Positions 33,222 to 43,929 of a DNA stretch of 50,003 nt are shown here, piece after piece (the stretch's first letter is position 1; every line of letters starts with the position of its first letter). Made by a program: the position numbers and the translations under genes. A model generated the notes under the pieces. That model saw only the letters and a list, made by a program, of their open reading frames with translations. It did not search any database and had not been told where the DNA came from. The DNA comes from an uncultured Clostridia bacterium (GTDB lineage: Bacteria > Bacillota > Clostridia > Oscillospirales > Acutalibacteraceae): positions 1 through 50,003 of the forward strand of contig CALWUU010000043.1 in assembly GCA_944384835.1 (NCBI GenBank), given 5' to 3'.

Positions 33222-34384
33222 TGTACGGCACCTCCCATCATAAGAACAACAACCGTTGAAATTGTCATCATAGCCATGGTGCAGAGCAAAATGGCAAGCA
33301 TCATACTCATAACTTTAGAGGCCGCATTTAAAATAGAGGTAATTTCTTTTAAATCAAATACATCTCCGATTCCTGCACAAACAGTTAATGTCATCTGCCA
33401 AAGCAGGCAGTCAATCAAAATAGGCAGGAACATAAAAACCACCGCTAACACACCAAAAGCACCAACACCGCCTTTTAATACCTTGATGCATCCTTGTACG
33501 GTGCTCAGCGCTTCTCCCAATGCGCTGCCTACCACCGGAACAAAACTGCTTACTACAAAACGAAGCGTTCGGTTGGCAGTCACATCCACAGAACCGCCAA
33601 GCAAGCTTTGAATGGTGAGAAGTCCTGTAAATACGCTCATGCAAAAACCCAATACCCACTTTACAATTTTAGATATGGTATGACACAATGTGTTTAGCCG
33701 CAGGGTTGGCGATATTGCCGATACTACGGAAAAACCCAAAAATATATTCATACACGGCGCTAAAAAGTGTGCGGATAAAAAAGAAATGGAATTGGTGGTT
33801 CCCAGCATAAGCATATTATACGAACTGGCGGTCACAGTCTGGCCGTTTGCAATCATGATACCAACCAAAACGGGAATGCAAGCCAGCATAAAAGCAGAAG
33901 CGCCTTGTATCACTCCCGTAAGTTTTATAATAGACTGAACAATTGGGGTAATAACAACCATGCAAATGCATAACGTGCCGATTAGGTTCATAATTCCGCC
34001 CATATTTTTTTCGCCCAAATTGATTTTCATGCTGTTGAGCAAAGCACAAAGCATCATAATTCCCAGCAAAGACAACAGCGCTTTCATAGGAGACTGAACA
34101 CCTTCTCCAAGCATTTTCAAAATCTGGGAAAACACACTGTTTGGCTGAATCGACTGGATACTGTTCCAGTCCACACCACTTATCCCCATTTGGTCAAGCT
34201 GTGATCGGGTATCATCAGGCAAATAATTGGGTAAATCATTTGCGCCGGAATCTTCCGCCTGTTGTTCATAATATTCCTGAAACATTGCATCATCTTGGCT
34301 GGAGGTACTACCTGTTTCCGAAGCCGAAACAGGTATGATAAACACAGCAAGTACCAATACCAAACAGCAAAGTATTTTTTTCAC
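33218..34384 (-). CDS. spoIIIAE: Stage III sporulation protein AE
   Basis: This 388-residue polytopic protein has an N-terminal signal sequence (MKKILCCLVLVLAVFIIPVS) and about eight membrane segments, and is the largest membrane subunit of the complex. SVVSAISPTLRLNTL and SFVPVVGSALGEALSTVQGC are conserved blocks. The gap to spoIIIAD is four bases. Confidence 0.95.
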   Translation of the reverse strand: MKKILCCLVLVLAVFIIPVSASETGSTSSQDDAMFQEYYEQQAEDSGANDLPNYLPDDTRSQLDQMGISGVDWNSIQSIQPNSVFSQILKMLGEGVQSPMKALLSLLGIMMLCALLNSMKINLGEKNMGGIMNLIGTLCICMVVITPIVQSIIKLTGVIQGASAFMLACIPVLVGIMIANGQTVTASSYNMLMLGTTNSISFLSAHFLAPCMNIFLGFSVVSAISPTLRLNTLCHTISKIVKWVLGFCMSVFTGLLTIQSLLGGSVDVTANRTLRFVVSSFVPVVGSALGEALSTVQGCIKVLKGGVGAFGVLAVVFMFLPILIDCLLWQMTLTVCAGIGDVFDLKEITSILNAASKVMSMMLAILLCTMAMMTISTVVVLMMGGAVQ

Positions 34385-34388
34385 ATCC

Positions 34389-34778
34389 TTAGCCCCCTAT
34401 TAAGGTAACGGCAGTATTGGCAATTGCTTCAAACAATGGCAATGCCATTAAAATAACCGCAACCTTTCCCGCAAGTTCTACTTTAGATGCCAGGGAAGAT
34501 TCTCCCGCATCGCGGCAGGCGTCTGCTGCAAACTGTGCCAAAAAACAGGTGCCCAATGTTTTAAATAAAATGATGGTATATTCTCCTGAAACACCGGAAG
34601 CTGACAGCATATCTGTAATACTGCTCAATGCCGGAGTAAAGTTTTGAAATATCATAAACAAAATGAGTCCACCGCCTAAAACAGACAGCAGCATAGCATA
34701 TTCTTTATGATACCTGCGCATTAAAGCGGCTAAAACGGCAGTTAAAATCGCAAGACCGACAATGGCCAAAATATTCAT
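34389..34778 (-). CDS. spoIIIAD: Stage III sporulation protein AD
   Basis: This 129-residue membrane protein contains IILFKTLGTCFLAQFAADAC and DAGESSLASKVELAGKVAVI, the diagnostic SpoIIIAD stretches. It is separated from spoIIIAC by three bases. Confidence 0.95.
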   Translation of the reverse strand: MNILAIVGLAILTAVLAALMRRYHKEYAMLLSVLGGGLILFMIFQNFTPALSSITDMLSASGVSGEYTIILFKTLGTCFLAQFAADACRDAGESSLASKVELAGKVAVILMALPLFEAIANTAVTLIGG

Positions 34779-34781
34779 ATG

Positions 34782-34976
34782 CTATAACCCGAAAATGGAC
34801 TTGATGGATTGAAACAGCACATCTATTTGCTGAATCACCATCATCAATACCACAATCAGTCCGGCCAGCGTTGTCATCATAGCCTGTTCCTCGCGCCCGG
34901 AACGTATCAGCAATTGATTGAGTACCGCAACAATAATGCCGATTGCGGCTATTTTAAAAATGAGATCGATATCCAT
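34782..34976 (-). CDS. spoIIIAC: Stage III sporulation protein AC
   Basis: This 64-residue, two-helix membrane protein reads MDIDLIFKIAAIGIIVAVLN with a conserved SGREEQAMMTTLAGL turn. Size and sequence are standard for SpoIIIAC. Confidence 0.95.
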   Translation of the reverse strand: MDIDLIFKIAAIGIIVAVLNQLLIRSGREEQAMMTTLAGLIVVLMMVIQQIDVLFQSIKSIFGL

Positions 34977-34994
34977 ATTTGCGATTCCTCCGTT

Positions 34995-35492
34995 TTAACA
35001 TATTAAAAGCGCAACGCCTGTTCCACAAAATAATCCTAACATGGAATAAAGCTTGGACTTTTTCTTTTTTTCTTCTCTTGCCTGTTCAATTTGTTCTTCC
35101 AATAATTTTGCGGTTACCTCACAATGAGCAATCTGACCGTCTATATCTGTATGTCCCAGCTCTGCTCCAAATTGTTCCATTAATCTTTTATCTTTTAACT
35201 TTAATCCACTGCCTTTTGTTCCGGCAGCCACTCCGCTTTTCCATGCCTCGTCAAAGCTTTTTCCCGTTTCAAGCAGTAAATGGCATTGCCATAACAATTC
35301 CATATTGCCGCAGTATTTATTTATAATTTGCTTTAAAGGTAATGCATGAAACCGCATTTCCGTTTCCATAAGGCGAATTACTTTTAAAAAAGTCTCCAGT
35401 GTTTCTACTCTCATCCTCAGTTTATATGACTCCATGTATCCTAACAGCGTTGTCATGGACACCAGCACAATACTGCCTACCAATTTGACCAA
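34995..35492 (-). CDS. spoIIIAB: Stage III sporulation protein AB
   Basis: This 165-residue protein has an N-terminal membrane segment, a central helical domain (LETFLKVIRLMETEMRFHAL) and a C-terminal membrane segment. The TTG at 35492 gives MVKLVGSIVLVSMTTLLGYM, the usual family start, and has GGGTG six bases upstream. The ATG at 35522 would add ten residues unlike the family. The gene overlaps spoIIIAA by 71 bases. Confidence 0.88.
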   Translation of the reverse strand: MVKLVGSIVLVSMTTLLGYMESYKLRMRVETLETFLKVIRLMETEMRFHALPLKQIINKYCGNMELLWQCHLLLETGKSFDEAWKSGVAAGTKGSGLKLKDKRLMEQFGAELGHTDIDGQIAHCEVTAKLLEEQIEQAREEKKKKSKLYSMLGLFCGTGVALLIC

Positions 35493-36414
35493 GTAAATCA
35501 CCCGCTTTATGTATCTCTGCAATTTGTCCTAAAGCAACCGCATCCATCATTGCAATATAACCAAATGCCTGTGACTGCACTAAAGTTTGTCCTTGTTTTT
35601 TTCTTAACAAATCTTCTATACTGCCTGCATGTATCGTAGAAATCATCGCGGCACCTGCATGCAATCCTTGCTGTACCGCTGCTAAATCTTCTTGTCCGCC
35701 TAATTCGTCGCAAAAGATAAATTGTGGCGACAAAGCACGTACAGCTTGTATGATTCCATCTCCTTTTGGATAATGGTCTAAAATATCTGAACACAATCCC
35801 AAGTCGTTTTGAGGAATGCCGCAGTAGGTTCCTGCAAGTTCTCCGCGTTCGTCTATGACTGCCACTTTCTTGGGAATCCCTCCTGCACCTGTAGCCAGCT
35901 GTCGTGCCAAATCCCGAAGCAATGTGGTTTTTCCGCAGGAAGGCGGTCCTGCTATCAGCAATCCTTTTGAAATATCTTGTCCAATACGGGATAAAAGCTC
36001 ATTTGCCGCTCCGTACACCTGTCTTGCAATTCGTATATTTAAAGAAGAAATTTCTCTGACTGTTGAAATTTGTCCCTGCTGCAAGACAGCTGTACCGCTG
36101 ATACCGACACGATGCCCCCCTTGAATGGTGATATATCCTTTTTTGATTTCCTCCTGATGGGAATAAATAGAAAAATCGCAAATTCTTCGATAGCTTTCCT
36201 CTATGTCCTGCTTTTCTGTTATAACCGGCTGACCGTCGTGCTTTAAAATATCGACTCTGGTTGGGGTATGTAAGGTAACAGGCCGTCCAACTCTAAGCCG
36301 AATTTCATTGATTGCCTGCTGGTGCAGAAAAGGTAAATTATATAAAATTTCTTTTATACGCACGCAGATAGGCTCAATCGCCGAATCAAAAGGTTTTGTT
36401 TCATATGCTGACAC
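35422..36414 (-). CDS. spoIIIAA: Stage III sporulation protein AA (ATPase)
   Basis: This 330-residue secretion-type ATPase powers the mother-cell channel. Walker A is GPPSCGKTTLLRDLARQL, Walker B is QFIFCDELGG, and EIRLRVGRPV is the N-terminal family block. The GTG at 36414 has AAGGGGTG ten bases upstream and is the only in-frame candidate at the right place. The C-terminal end runs 71 bases into spoIIIAB. It is the first gene of the operon and is probably transcribed by sigma-E. Confidence 0.92.
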   Translation of the reverse strand: MSAYETKPFDSAIEPICVRIKEILYNLPFLHQQAINEIRLRVGRPVTLHTPTRVDILKHDGQPVITEKQDIEESYRRICDFSIYSHQEEIKKGYITIQGGHRVGISGTAVLQQGQISTVREISSLNIRIARQVYGAANELLSRIGQDISKGLLIAGPPSCGKTTLLRDLARQLATGAGGIPKKVAVIDERGELAGTYCGIPQNDLGLCSDILDHYPKGDGIIQAVRALSPQFIFCDELGGQEDLAAVQQGLHAGAAMISTIHAGSIEDLLRKKQGQTLVQSQAFGYIAMMDAVALGQIAEIHKAGDLLGQIGRQYCAGVHDNAVRIHGVI

Positions 36415-36495
36415 CGGTAAATCACACCCCTTATTAGATGAATCTTAAAAAACAATTTGTCACTGCTTAGAAAATGTATCTCATTTTCTTTATCA

Positions 36496-36524
36496 TACAT
36501 ATGGACAAACTTGCTGTAATAGAA
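36496..36524 (-). promoter_or_regulatory. Weak sigma-E-like promoter candidate for spoIIIA
   Basis: On the minus strand TTCTATT (36518-36524) and CATATGTA (36496-36503) are 14 bases apart, a spacing fitting sigma-E, with a partial match to both boxes. spoIIIA is sigma-E dependent in Bacillus. The match is weak. Confidence 0.25.
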
Positions 36525-36575
36525 CATCTCTTTGAAAAAGTTTGTCCTACACTTTATATATGTTGGTTTACATAA

Positions 36576-36616
36576 AAAAATACCTGTTTTACCAATAATG
36601 CAAAACAGGTATTTTT
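36576..36616. terminator. Bidirectional terminator upstream of spoIIIA
   Basis: Arms 36576-36590 and 36602-36616 are perfectly complementary over 15 bases with A-runs and T-runs outside. It shields spoIIIA from read-through of the surface-protein gene. The rest of the gap 36415-36727 holds only the promoter candidate and the next terminator. Confidence 0.85.
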
Positions 36617-36680
36617 CATAAATATACATGCTGTAAGCAGATTCAATATTCCTTGCATAAAATTGAACAAAAGCGGCTAA

Positions 36681-36724
36681 ATGCAAAAACCTCCATGATA
36701 CGTAGAATGTACCATGAAGGTTTT
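36681..36724 (-). terminator. Terminator of the LRR surface-protein gene
   Basis: Arms 36686-36697 and 36713-36724 pair over 12 bases with a G-U on the minus strand, then five T. The stem abuts the stop codon region of the surface-protein gene at 36728. Confidence 0.75.
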
Positions 36725-36727
36725 ATA

Positions 36728-38566
36728 TTACTGGTCAGATTTTTTCTTTTTCTTAAAGATGAACGCCGCTGCAGCTGCTAACGCTGAGCTACCTCCTGTT
36801 ACCAATAGAGGCGTTGTTACGTCATTATCTCCTGTCTTGGCAGCCTGCATCATATATTGCGCGGTAACAGTCAAATTACCCGTTACATTATCAAAAGCAA
36901 TATCCCAGCCTGTAAACATATAGCCGGCTCTGCTTGGCGTTACTGTTGGCGCTGCAGCTGCACCATGAACTACTTGTTGTGTTTCCAGTACTGTACCGTC
37001 CCAATCTGTAAATGTTACCTGATAAACATTAGGAGCATACTGTGCTCTTATGGTCAACGGTCCTGTTACACTGTCAAACGCTGCGTCCCAACCGGTAAAG
37101 GTGTAACCCTCTACCCCAGGTGCTGTCGGCGCGATTGCGCTTTGTCCATGTCCTACCTGTTGGGCTGTACCAATCATATTTCCGTTCTTATCTAAGAAAA
37201 TGACCTCGTGGGTATTTGCAGCATATTGTGCTCTTATAGTTAGTGGTCCTGTTACATTATCAAACACAATGTCCCAACCGGTAAAGGTGTAGCCCTCCAC
37301 CTCAGGAGCTGTCGGCGCGATTGCGCTTTGTCCGTGTCCTACCTGCTGGGCTGTACCGATCATATTCCCATTCATATCAAGGAAAACAACCTCGTAGGTG
37401 TTCATTATAAATTTTGCATACAAAGTTTTATCGCCTGTATCAGCAGAGGTAATTTCTGTAATTGGGGTACCGACGAAATCCGGATTATCATACCAGCCCC
37501 CAAACGTGTATCCTTCTTTGAACATATTATCTGCGGTAGGCAGAATCACTCCTGTACCTTCCTGGTAATTGGCAGGAGGCACATAGCTTGGCGCCCAGTT
37601 GGAAAATATTGCTGTGGCATCCATATATGTGATGTTAAAATTAACAGACGCACGGAAGTTTAGCGTAACATCCAATGTATAGTGATTCACATGTCCACTG
37701 TCATAGTCATATGTAATAGGAGTATTAAGCGTATAACCGCTTAATACGGTTCCGTTATGTACTGCTCCCGTCATATTGGAGATTCGATTTCCATCCAGAC
37801 GATTGTCTCTTAGAGCTAAGTCGTAGCCATCTCCCGGGATGCTGCCCAAATTAACAATTTGATTTCCTCCCTGAAAATTAGCTACAGCTGGATTCTGTGT
37901 TAAATCCAAGCTGGTCAAAGCATTAAAAGACACGTCAAGATTTATTAGGCTGACATTATTCCCTACATCCAGAGACGTCAAGGAATTCTCTTGGCAATGC
38001 AGACTCTCAAGCTGTGTATTTGCAGATAAATCCAAAGAAGTCAAACTATTAAAGGAACAGTCCAAACTCGTAAGTAACGGATTGGAACTGATATCCAAAA
38101 CTGTCATATTATTTCCCGGACATTTTAAAGCAGTGAGATTTGGGTTAAGGCTCACGTCGATGGACGTAAGACTCATATTATCTCCGCAGTCCAGCGATTT
38201 CAGATTGGGAACACCACTGAGATCCAAAGTAGACAAAAGGTTAACGGAACAGCTTAAGTCTGTAAGATTCGTATTGTTTCCCAATACCAAATCAGTCATC
38301 ATATTATCATCGCAAGTCAAAGAAGTTAAATTTGTGTTCTGGCTTACATCTAATGTTTGCACCTGATTGCCCGGAACATGTAAAGTTCGCAGCGCCGTAA
38401 GATATTCCACACCTTGCAGTGATGTAATTCCATCATTCTGATTAAAAGATAAATCTGTTATGCCAAGAATTTCTGTTTCTGATAAGGAACCACTCTGATC
38501 CGCATCAAAACGTTCAATTTCGCTCCTGAAAACCATATCCGGAAAGTTGTTAGCGTCAATTGCCAC
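36728..38566 (-). CDS. Leucine-rich-repeat and B-repeat surface protein (body; frameshifted from its signal peptide)
   Basis: The body frame encodes about 612 residues. An EF-hand-like loop (ERFDADQSGSLSETEI) is followed by about nine short LRRs of the LTSLDCSxN-type (residues about 40-230), a linker, and one loose plus three clear InlB-type B-repeats (EGYTFTGWD). The protein ends with a degenerate sorting signal: AAKTGDN, a hydrophobic stretch (LLVTGGSSALAAAAAFIF) and KKKKKSDQ, suggesting sortase or membrane anchoring. The first two clear B-repeats are near-identical over 62 residues. The GTG used as start at 38566 has only a poor ribosome site. The real start is probably the signal peptide at 38751 in another frame, with a switch at the T7 run 38626-38632. 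It may be an adhesin. Confidence 0.8.
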   Translation of the reverse strand: MAIDANNFPDMVFRSEIERFDADQSGSLSETEILGITDLSFNQNDGITSLQGVEYLTALRTLHVPGNQVQTLDVSQNTNLTSLTCDDNMMTDLVLGNNTNLTDLSCSVNLLSTLDLSGVPNLKSLDCGDNMSLTSIDVSLNPNLTALKCPGNNMTVLDISSNPLLTSLDCSFNSLTSLDLSANTQLESLHCQENSLTSLDVGNNVSLINLDVSFNALTSLDLTQNPAVANFQGGNQIVNLGSIPGDGYDLALRDNRLDGNRISNMTGAVHNGTVLSGYTLNTPITYDYDSGHVNHYTLDVTLNFRASVNFNITYMDATAIFSNWAPSYVPPANYQEGTGVILPTADNMFKEGYTFGGWYDNPDFVGTPITEITSADTGDKTLYAKFIMNTYEVVFLDMNGNMIGTAQQVGHGQSAIAPTAPEVEGYTFTGWDIVFDNVTGPLTIRAQYAANTHEVIFLDKNGNMIGTAQQVGHGQSAIAPTAPGVEGYTFTGWDAAFDSVTGPLTIRAQYAPNVYQVTFTDWDGTVLETQQVVHGAAAAPTVTPSRAGYMFTGWDIAFDNVTGNLTVTAQYMMQAAKTGDNDVTTPLLVTGGSSALAAAAAFIFKKKKKSDQ

Positions 38567-38626
38567 ATCCCCCGCTGCTCTGCTTTGAGAAGCGCTGAAA
38601 GCTCTCGCAGAAAGAGAAGGCGCAGA

Positions 38627-38751
38627 AAAAAAGTTCCCTTAGAATCTTCTGAACCATCTTGCGCGGCAAATACGCTGGTTACAGAACCAGAAGATACCAG
38701 AGCGGCAATCAGCGCGGCTGCAATAATCTTGATTTTCTTATGATTTTTCAT
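38627..38751 (-). pseudogene. Signal-peptide exon-like 5' part of the LRR gene, in a different frame
   Basis: From an ATG at 38751 with GAGGAG nine bases upstream, the frame encodes MKNHKKIKIIAAALIAALVS and then SGSVTSVFAAQDGSEDSKGT: a classical signal peptide with an AXA cleavage site. At the run of seven T (38626-38632) the frame must shift by -1 to continue as SAPSLSARAFSASQSRAAGD into the LRR body. One extra T would restore a continuous gene. In the present frame it instead reads on as unrelated sequence to 38458. This is mutation, phase variation, slippage or a sequencing error. Confidence 0.75.
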
Positions 38752-38979
38752 ATATTTTCTCTCCTCACACGATACTACTAATCGTATTTCAATCCTTGAA
38801 AAGTAAACATCATGCGCTTTCATTCAAGCGTATAGTTAACTTAACCAGTATGGTATTTATTCTATCACAGCCCCCCAAAAAAGTCCAGTTTTATGATGAT
38901 TTTATAGTAAAATTTTCTCAATAAAGTAAATTTAATCTATAACCATGAATCGCTCTGCTGCTCTGAAATATATAATTAC

Positions 38980-39015
38980 AAAAACAGATGCCGTTTACAA
39001 ACAGCATCTGTTTTT
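38980..39015. terminator. Terminator after ligA
   Basis: Arms 38980-38991 and 39004-39015 are complementary over 12 bases with A/T runs outside. It lies 28 bases after the ligA stop. The rest of the gap to 38752 holds no gene; a promoter for the surface-protein gene is expected there. Confidence 0.85.
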
Positions 39016-39043
39016 TCATCTCTTTTTTATAATATGATAGCCT

Positions 39044-41023
<1,980 letters not shown>

Positions 41024-41075
41024 TCAAATACAAGTTCTATTATAACCCCATTTGCTGAAATTACAAAGCAAATTT

Positions 41076-41777
41076 TTAAGATGCCTGCTGTGAGGCGGTT
41101 GTCTGATTGGCGTTCCCATTTGACGATGTCATATTGGGTAATTGAAAATTAGCATATGTACTTGGCACCTCACCTACAATAACGGTTTCAGCCACAACAA
41201 CAGTAGTATCAACATCCGATTCGCTTTTGATCCCCGGCAAATAAGAATAACAGGAAGCATGTATGGTTAAATAAATTTTATGTATGGTCTGATTAATGCC
41301 TGCCGATTCAAAACTGCTTTTAAAATTAATATCTACATTACCGATTAATCCTATTTTCAGCGGTATTCCCGGTCCATATCCTCTAAGCAAGTTACCTCCT
41401 ATCAATGTACCAATCGGCACGCTGGTTCTGGAAGAATTGTTGATGAGCTTTTCCTGAATGGTAGTGGTAATATCCGATTTAAACTGATTCATATTCACCA
41501 TATTTGTGGTAATACCCAGAATATTGCCGTTGCTGTCACGCTCAATATTTACAAAATCGTTGTATTCAATGCCTTGAGCGGATATTTTCTCTTTGATGGC
41601 TTCTTCAACGGAAAGTGTAACGGCTTGTTTGGCAACGGTAGCGGTGATAGATTGTATCATAGGACGCAATTTAAAACTGAAAAAACAGAACAGTGCGATG
41701 AACAAAATGAAAATAAAGATCCACTTCTTCTTGATTCCTCTTCTGCGACGACGGTTGCGACGCCGATATCTTCGCAC
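41076..41777 (-). CDS. yunB: Sporulation protein YunB
   Basis: This 233-residue protein begins with a very basic stretch (VRRYRRRNRRRRRG), then one membrane segment (WIFIFILFIALFCFFSFKL). The extracytoplasmic domain carries GTLIGGNLLRGYGPGIPLKI and an IHKIYLTIHASCYSYLPG block, both typical of YunB. In Bacillus it is made in the mother cell under sigma-E. The GTG at 41777 has AAAGGAGGGGG upstream; a longer frame is rejected. A Ser/Thr/Gln tail ends the protein. Confidence 0.9.
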   Translation of the reverse strand: MRRYRRRNRRRRRGIKKKWIFIFILFIALFCFFSFKLRPMIQSITATVAKQAVTLSVEEAIKEKISAQGIEYNDFVNIERDSNGNILGITTNMVNMNQFKSDITTTIQEKLINNSSRTSVPIGTLIGGNLLRGYGPGIPLKIGLIGNVDINFKSSFESAGINQTIHKIYLTIHASCYSYLPGIKSESDVDTTVVVAETVIVGEVPSTYANFQLPNMTSSNGNANQTTASQQAS

Positions 41778-41890
41778 AGCAACCCCCTCCTTTAAAATAT
41801 GCGCAATACGCACTACTAGCATAATACTCACAAAGAGGTGAAAAAGTGCCTGTCTCATTAAAATTCTTAGAAATAAATATTAAATGGCAT

Positions 41891-41929
41891 ATAAAAACAC
41901 AGGAAACAGAGTGTTTCCTGTGTTTTTAT
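41891..41929 (-). terminator. Terminator after ispH-S1
   Basis: Arms 41891-41907 and 41913-41929 form a 17-base-pair perfect stem with a five-base loop. It lies 14 bases after the ispH-S1 stop and has T-rich flanks in both directions. Confidence 0.88.
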
Positions 41930-41943
41930 ATAAATGACAAATA

Positions 41944-43929
41944 TTATTCAGCTTGTTCCGCTTCTTCTTTCTCTTCTTCAGATTCTGTTTCAGCAACAGG
42001 CTCCAACAAAGCTTTGATAGACAAGCTTACACGTTTTTTATCAAAATCAATTTCTGTGATTTTTGCTTTTACAACTTGATCAACCTTTAATACATCTTGA
42101 GGTTTTTCAATTCTTTCATTTGCAATTTGAGAAATATGGATCAAACCGTCAATACCCGGCAGAATTCTTGCAAAAGCACCAAAATCTGTCATGCCGACAA
42201 CAGTAGCGTCTACAACAGTACCTACTGGGAAATCTTTCTTTAAGATTTCCCACGGATTATCTTCAGCACGTTTATAACCCAAAGACACTTTGCCCTTCTC
42301 ACGGTCTAAGCTTTTGATGTAAACGGTAACTTCATCGCCTACGTTTACAACTTCAGACGGATGCTTGATTCTGTTCCAAGAAAGCTCGGAAATATGAATC
42401 ATACCGTCAATGCCGCCCAAGTCAACAAATGCACCGTATGCGGTTAAAGATTTTACAACGCCTTTATACTCTTTGCCTTCTTCTGCTGTTTCCCAGAATT
42501 TATCTGCCAACTCTTTTCTTTCATCTTTCAGTACTGCGCGGATAGAGCCAACAGCACGGCGGCGAGAACGGTTCACTTCAATAATACGGAAGTTTACTTC
42601 TTTTTTCAGCAAATTTTCAAGCGGTTCGCCGCGGGTCGCAGTTGCCTGAGAAGCAGGAATAAATACGCGGACTCCGTTGGTAACAGCAATTACGCCGCCT
42701 TTGATCACTTCGGTAACCACACCTGTTAAAACTGTGCCGTTTTCCTCTGCTTCTGCAACAACATCCCAGCCTTTAATGGCATCCAAACGTTTTTTGGAAA
42801 GCATGATGGTACCTTCCTGGTCGTTTGTACGCATAATCAGCAAGTCAATTTCATCGCCGATTTTTACAAGATCTTCCGGTTTTGCATTTGGATCGGAAGA
42901 TAATTCGCTTGCAGGCACAAAACCAGCTTGTTTTCTACCTACGTCAACTTGGATTTCGTTCGGAGCTATACCGACAACTACGCCGCGTACCTTTTCGTCT
43001 GTATTTAAACTTTTTAGAGATTCCTCTAACATCTCTGCAAAGCTAAGTTCGGTGTTCTCCTCAAAATGGCCCTCGCCAGCTTTAATATCTGTCATGGTAA
43101 CAAGTACCTCCTTTATGATACTTGCAGGTGTTGAGGCACCTGCAGTAATTCCTACATTTTTTGCAGCCTTCACTTGTGCTACCGGAAGCTCCTGTGCTGT
43201 TTCAATCAAATATGTAACACAGTGAGGCTTGCATACATCATAGAGTTTGGCAGTATTGGAACTATGCTTTCCCCCTATAATAATCATCAAGTCAGATTTT
43301 TTTGCCAATTCAACAGCTTCTGACTGACGTTTTGCAGTCGCATTACATATTGTATCAAAAATTGTGGCATTTGTATATACCCTTTTGAGGATTTTCAAAC
43401 AATTTTTCCATTCTATTACATGAAACGTGGTTTGAACTACCACACTAATCGGCTGATTGACCAAATTCGGCTCAGATTCTGACAAATTTTGCAATTCCTG
43501 CGCACTATTTACAATATAACACTTGCTGCTGCAATGTCCATGTATGCCTATAATTTCAGGATGCTTTGCATCGCCTATGATAATAATGGTTTGCCCTTTT
43601 GCAGATTCTTGTTCTACAATATTATGAATTTTGGTTACAAACGGGCATGTTGCATCGGAACAAACAGCATGCTGATGTTCAATGCTGTCCATTGTCGCCT
43701 GAGGTACGCCATGAGCACGAATCACAATGGTTCCGTCTTTTGGCGCATGTTCTACTGTTTCAATAATCTCTACACCACGCGCTTCCAGTTCTGCAATCAT
43801 TTGCGGATTGTGAATAATAGGACCTAAGGTATATACTTTTTTCCCTTCGTCCAACAATTGATATACCATTTGAACGGCTCTGTCTACCCCAAAACAAAAT
43901 CCTGCAGATTTTGCTACTTCAATACTCAT
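41944..43929 (-). CDS. ispH: IspH (HMBPP reductase) fused to four S1 RNA-binding domains
   Basis: The first 285 residues are IspH, which reduces HMBPP to IPP and DMAPP with a [4Fe-4S] cluster. Its cysteines are in SAGFCFGVD (C12), DATCPFVTK and TICNATAKRQ, and the substrate motif HSSNTAKL is present. Residues about 300-640 are four S1 domains resembling ribosomal protein bS1, with GAFVDLGGIDGMIHISELSW and GAFARILPGIDGLIHISQI the clearest. An acidic tail ends it. IspH-S1 fusions are known in Clostridia; why isoprenoid synthesis and RNA binding are joined is not understood. It follows a PlsC gene and overlaps it by four bases. Confidence 0.95.
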   Translation of the reverse strand: MSIEVAKSAGFCFGVDRAVQMVYQLLDEGKKVYTLGPIIHNPQMIAELEARGVEIIETVEHAPKDGTIVIRAHGVPQATMDSIEHQHAVCSDATCPFVTKIHNIVEQESAKGQTIIIIGDAKHPEIIGIHGHCSSKCYIVNSAQELQNLSESEPNLVNQPISVVVQTTFHVIEWKNCLKILKRVYTNATIFDTICNATAKRQSEAVELAKKSDLMIIIGGKHSSNTAKLYDVCKPHCVTYLIETAQELPVAQVKAAKNVGITAGASTPASIIKEVLVTMTDIKAGEGHFEENTELSFAEMLEESLKSLNTDEKVRGVVVGIAPNEIQVDVGRKQAGFVPASELSSDPNAKPEDLVKIGDEIDLLIMRTNDQEGTIMLSKKRLDAIKGWDVVAEAEENGTVLTGVVTEVIKGGVIAVTNGVRVFIPASQATATRGEPLENLLKKEVNFRIIEVNRSRRRAVGSIRAVLKDERKELADKFWETAEEGKEYKGVVKSLTAYGAFVDLGGIDGMIHISELSWNRIKHPSEVVNVGDEVTVYIKSLDREKGKVSLGYKRAEDNPWEILKKDFPVGTVVDATVVGMTDFGAFARILPGIDGLIHISQIANERIEKPQDVLKVDQVVKAKITEIDFDKKRVSLSIKALLEPVAETESEEEKEEAEQAE

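Noticed and set aside
36354-36686. Minus-strand frame of 110 codons upstream of spoIIIAA
   Set aside because: It spans a strong bidirectional terminator hairpin and the spoIIIA promoter region, and overlaps the spoIIIAA start.
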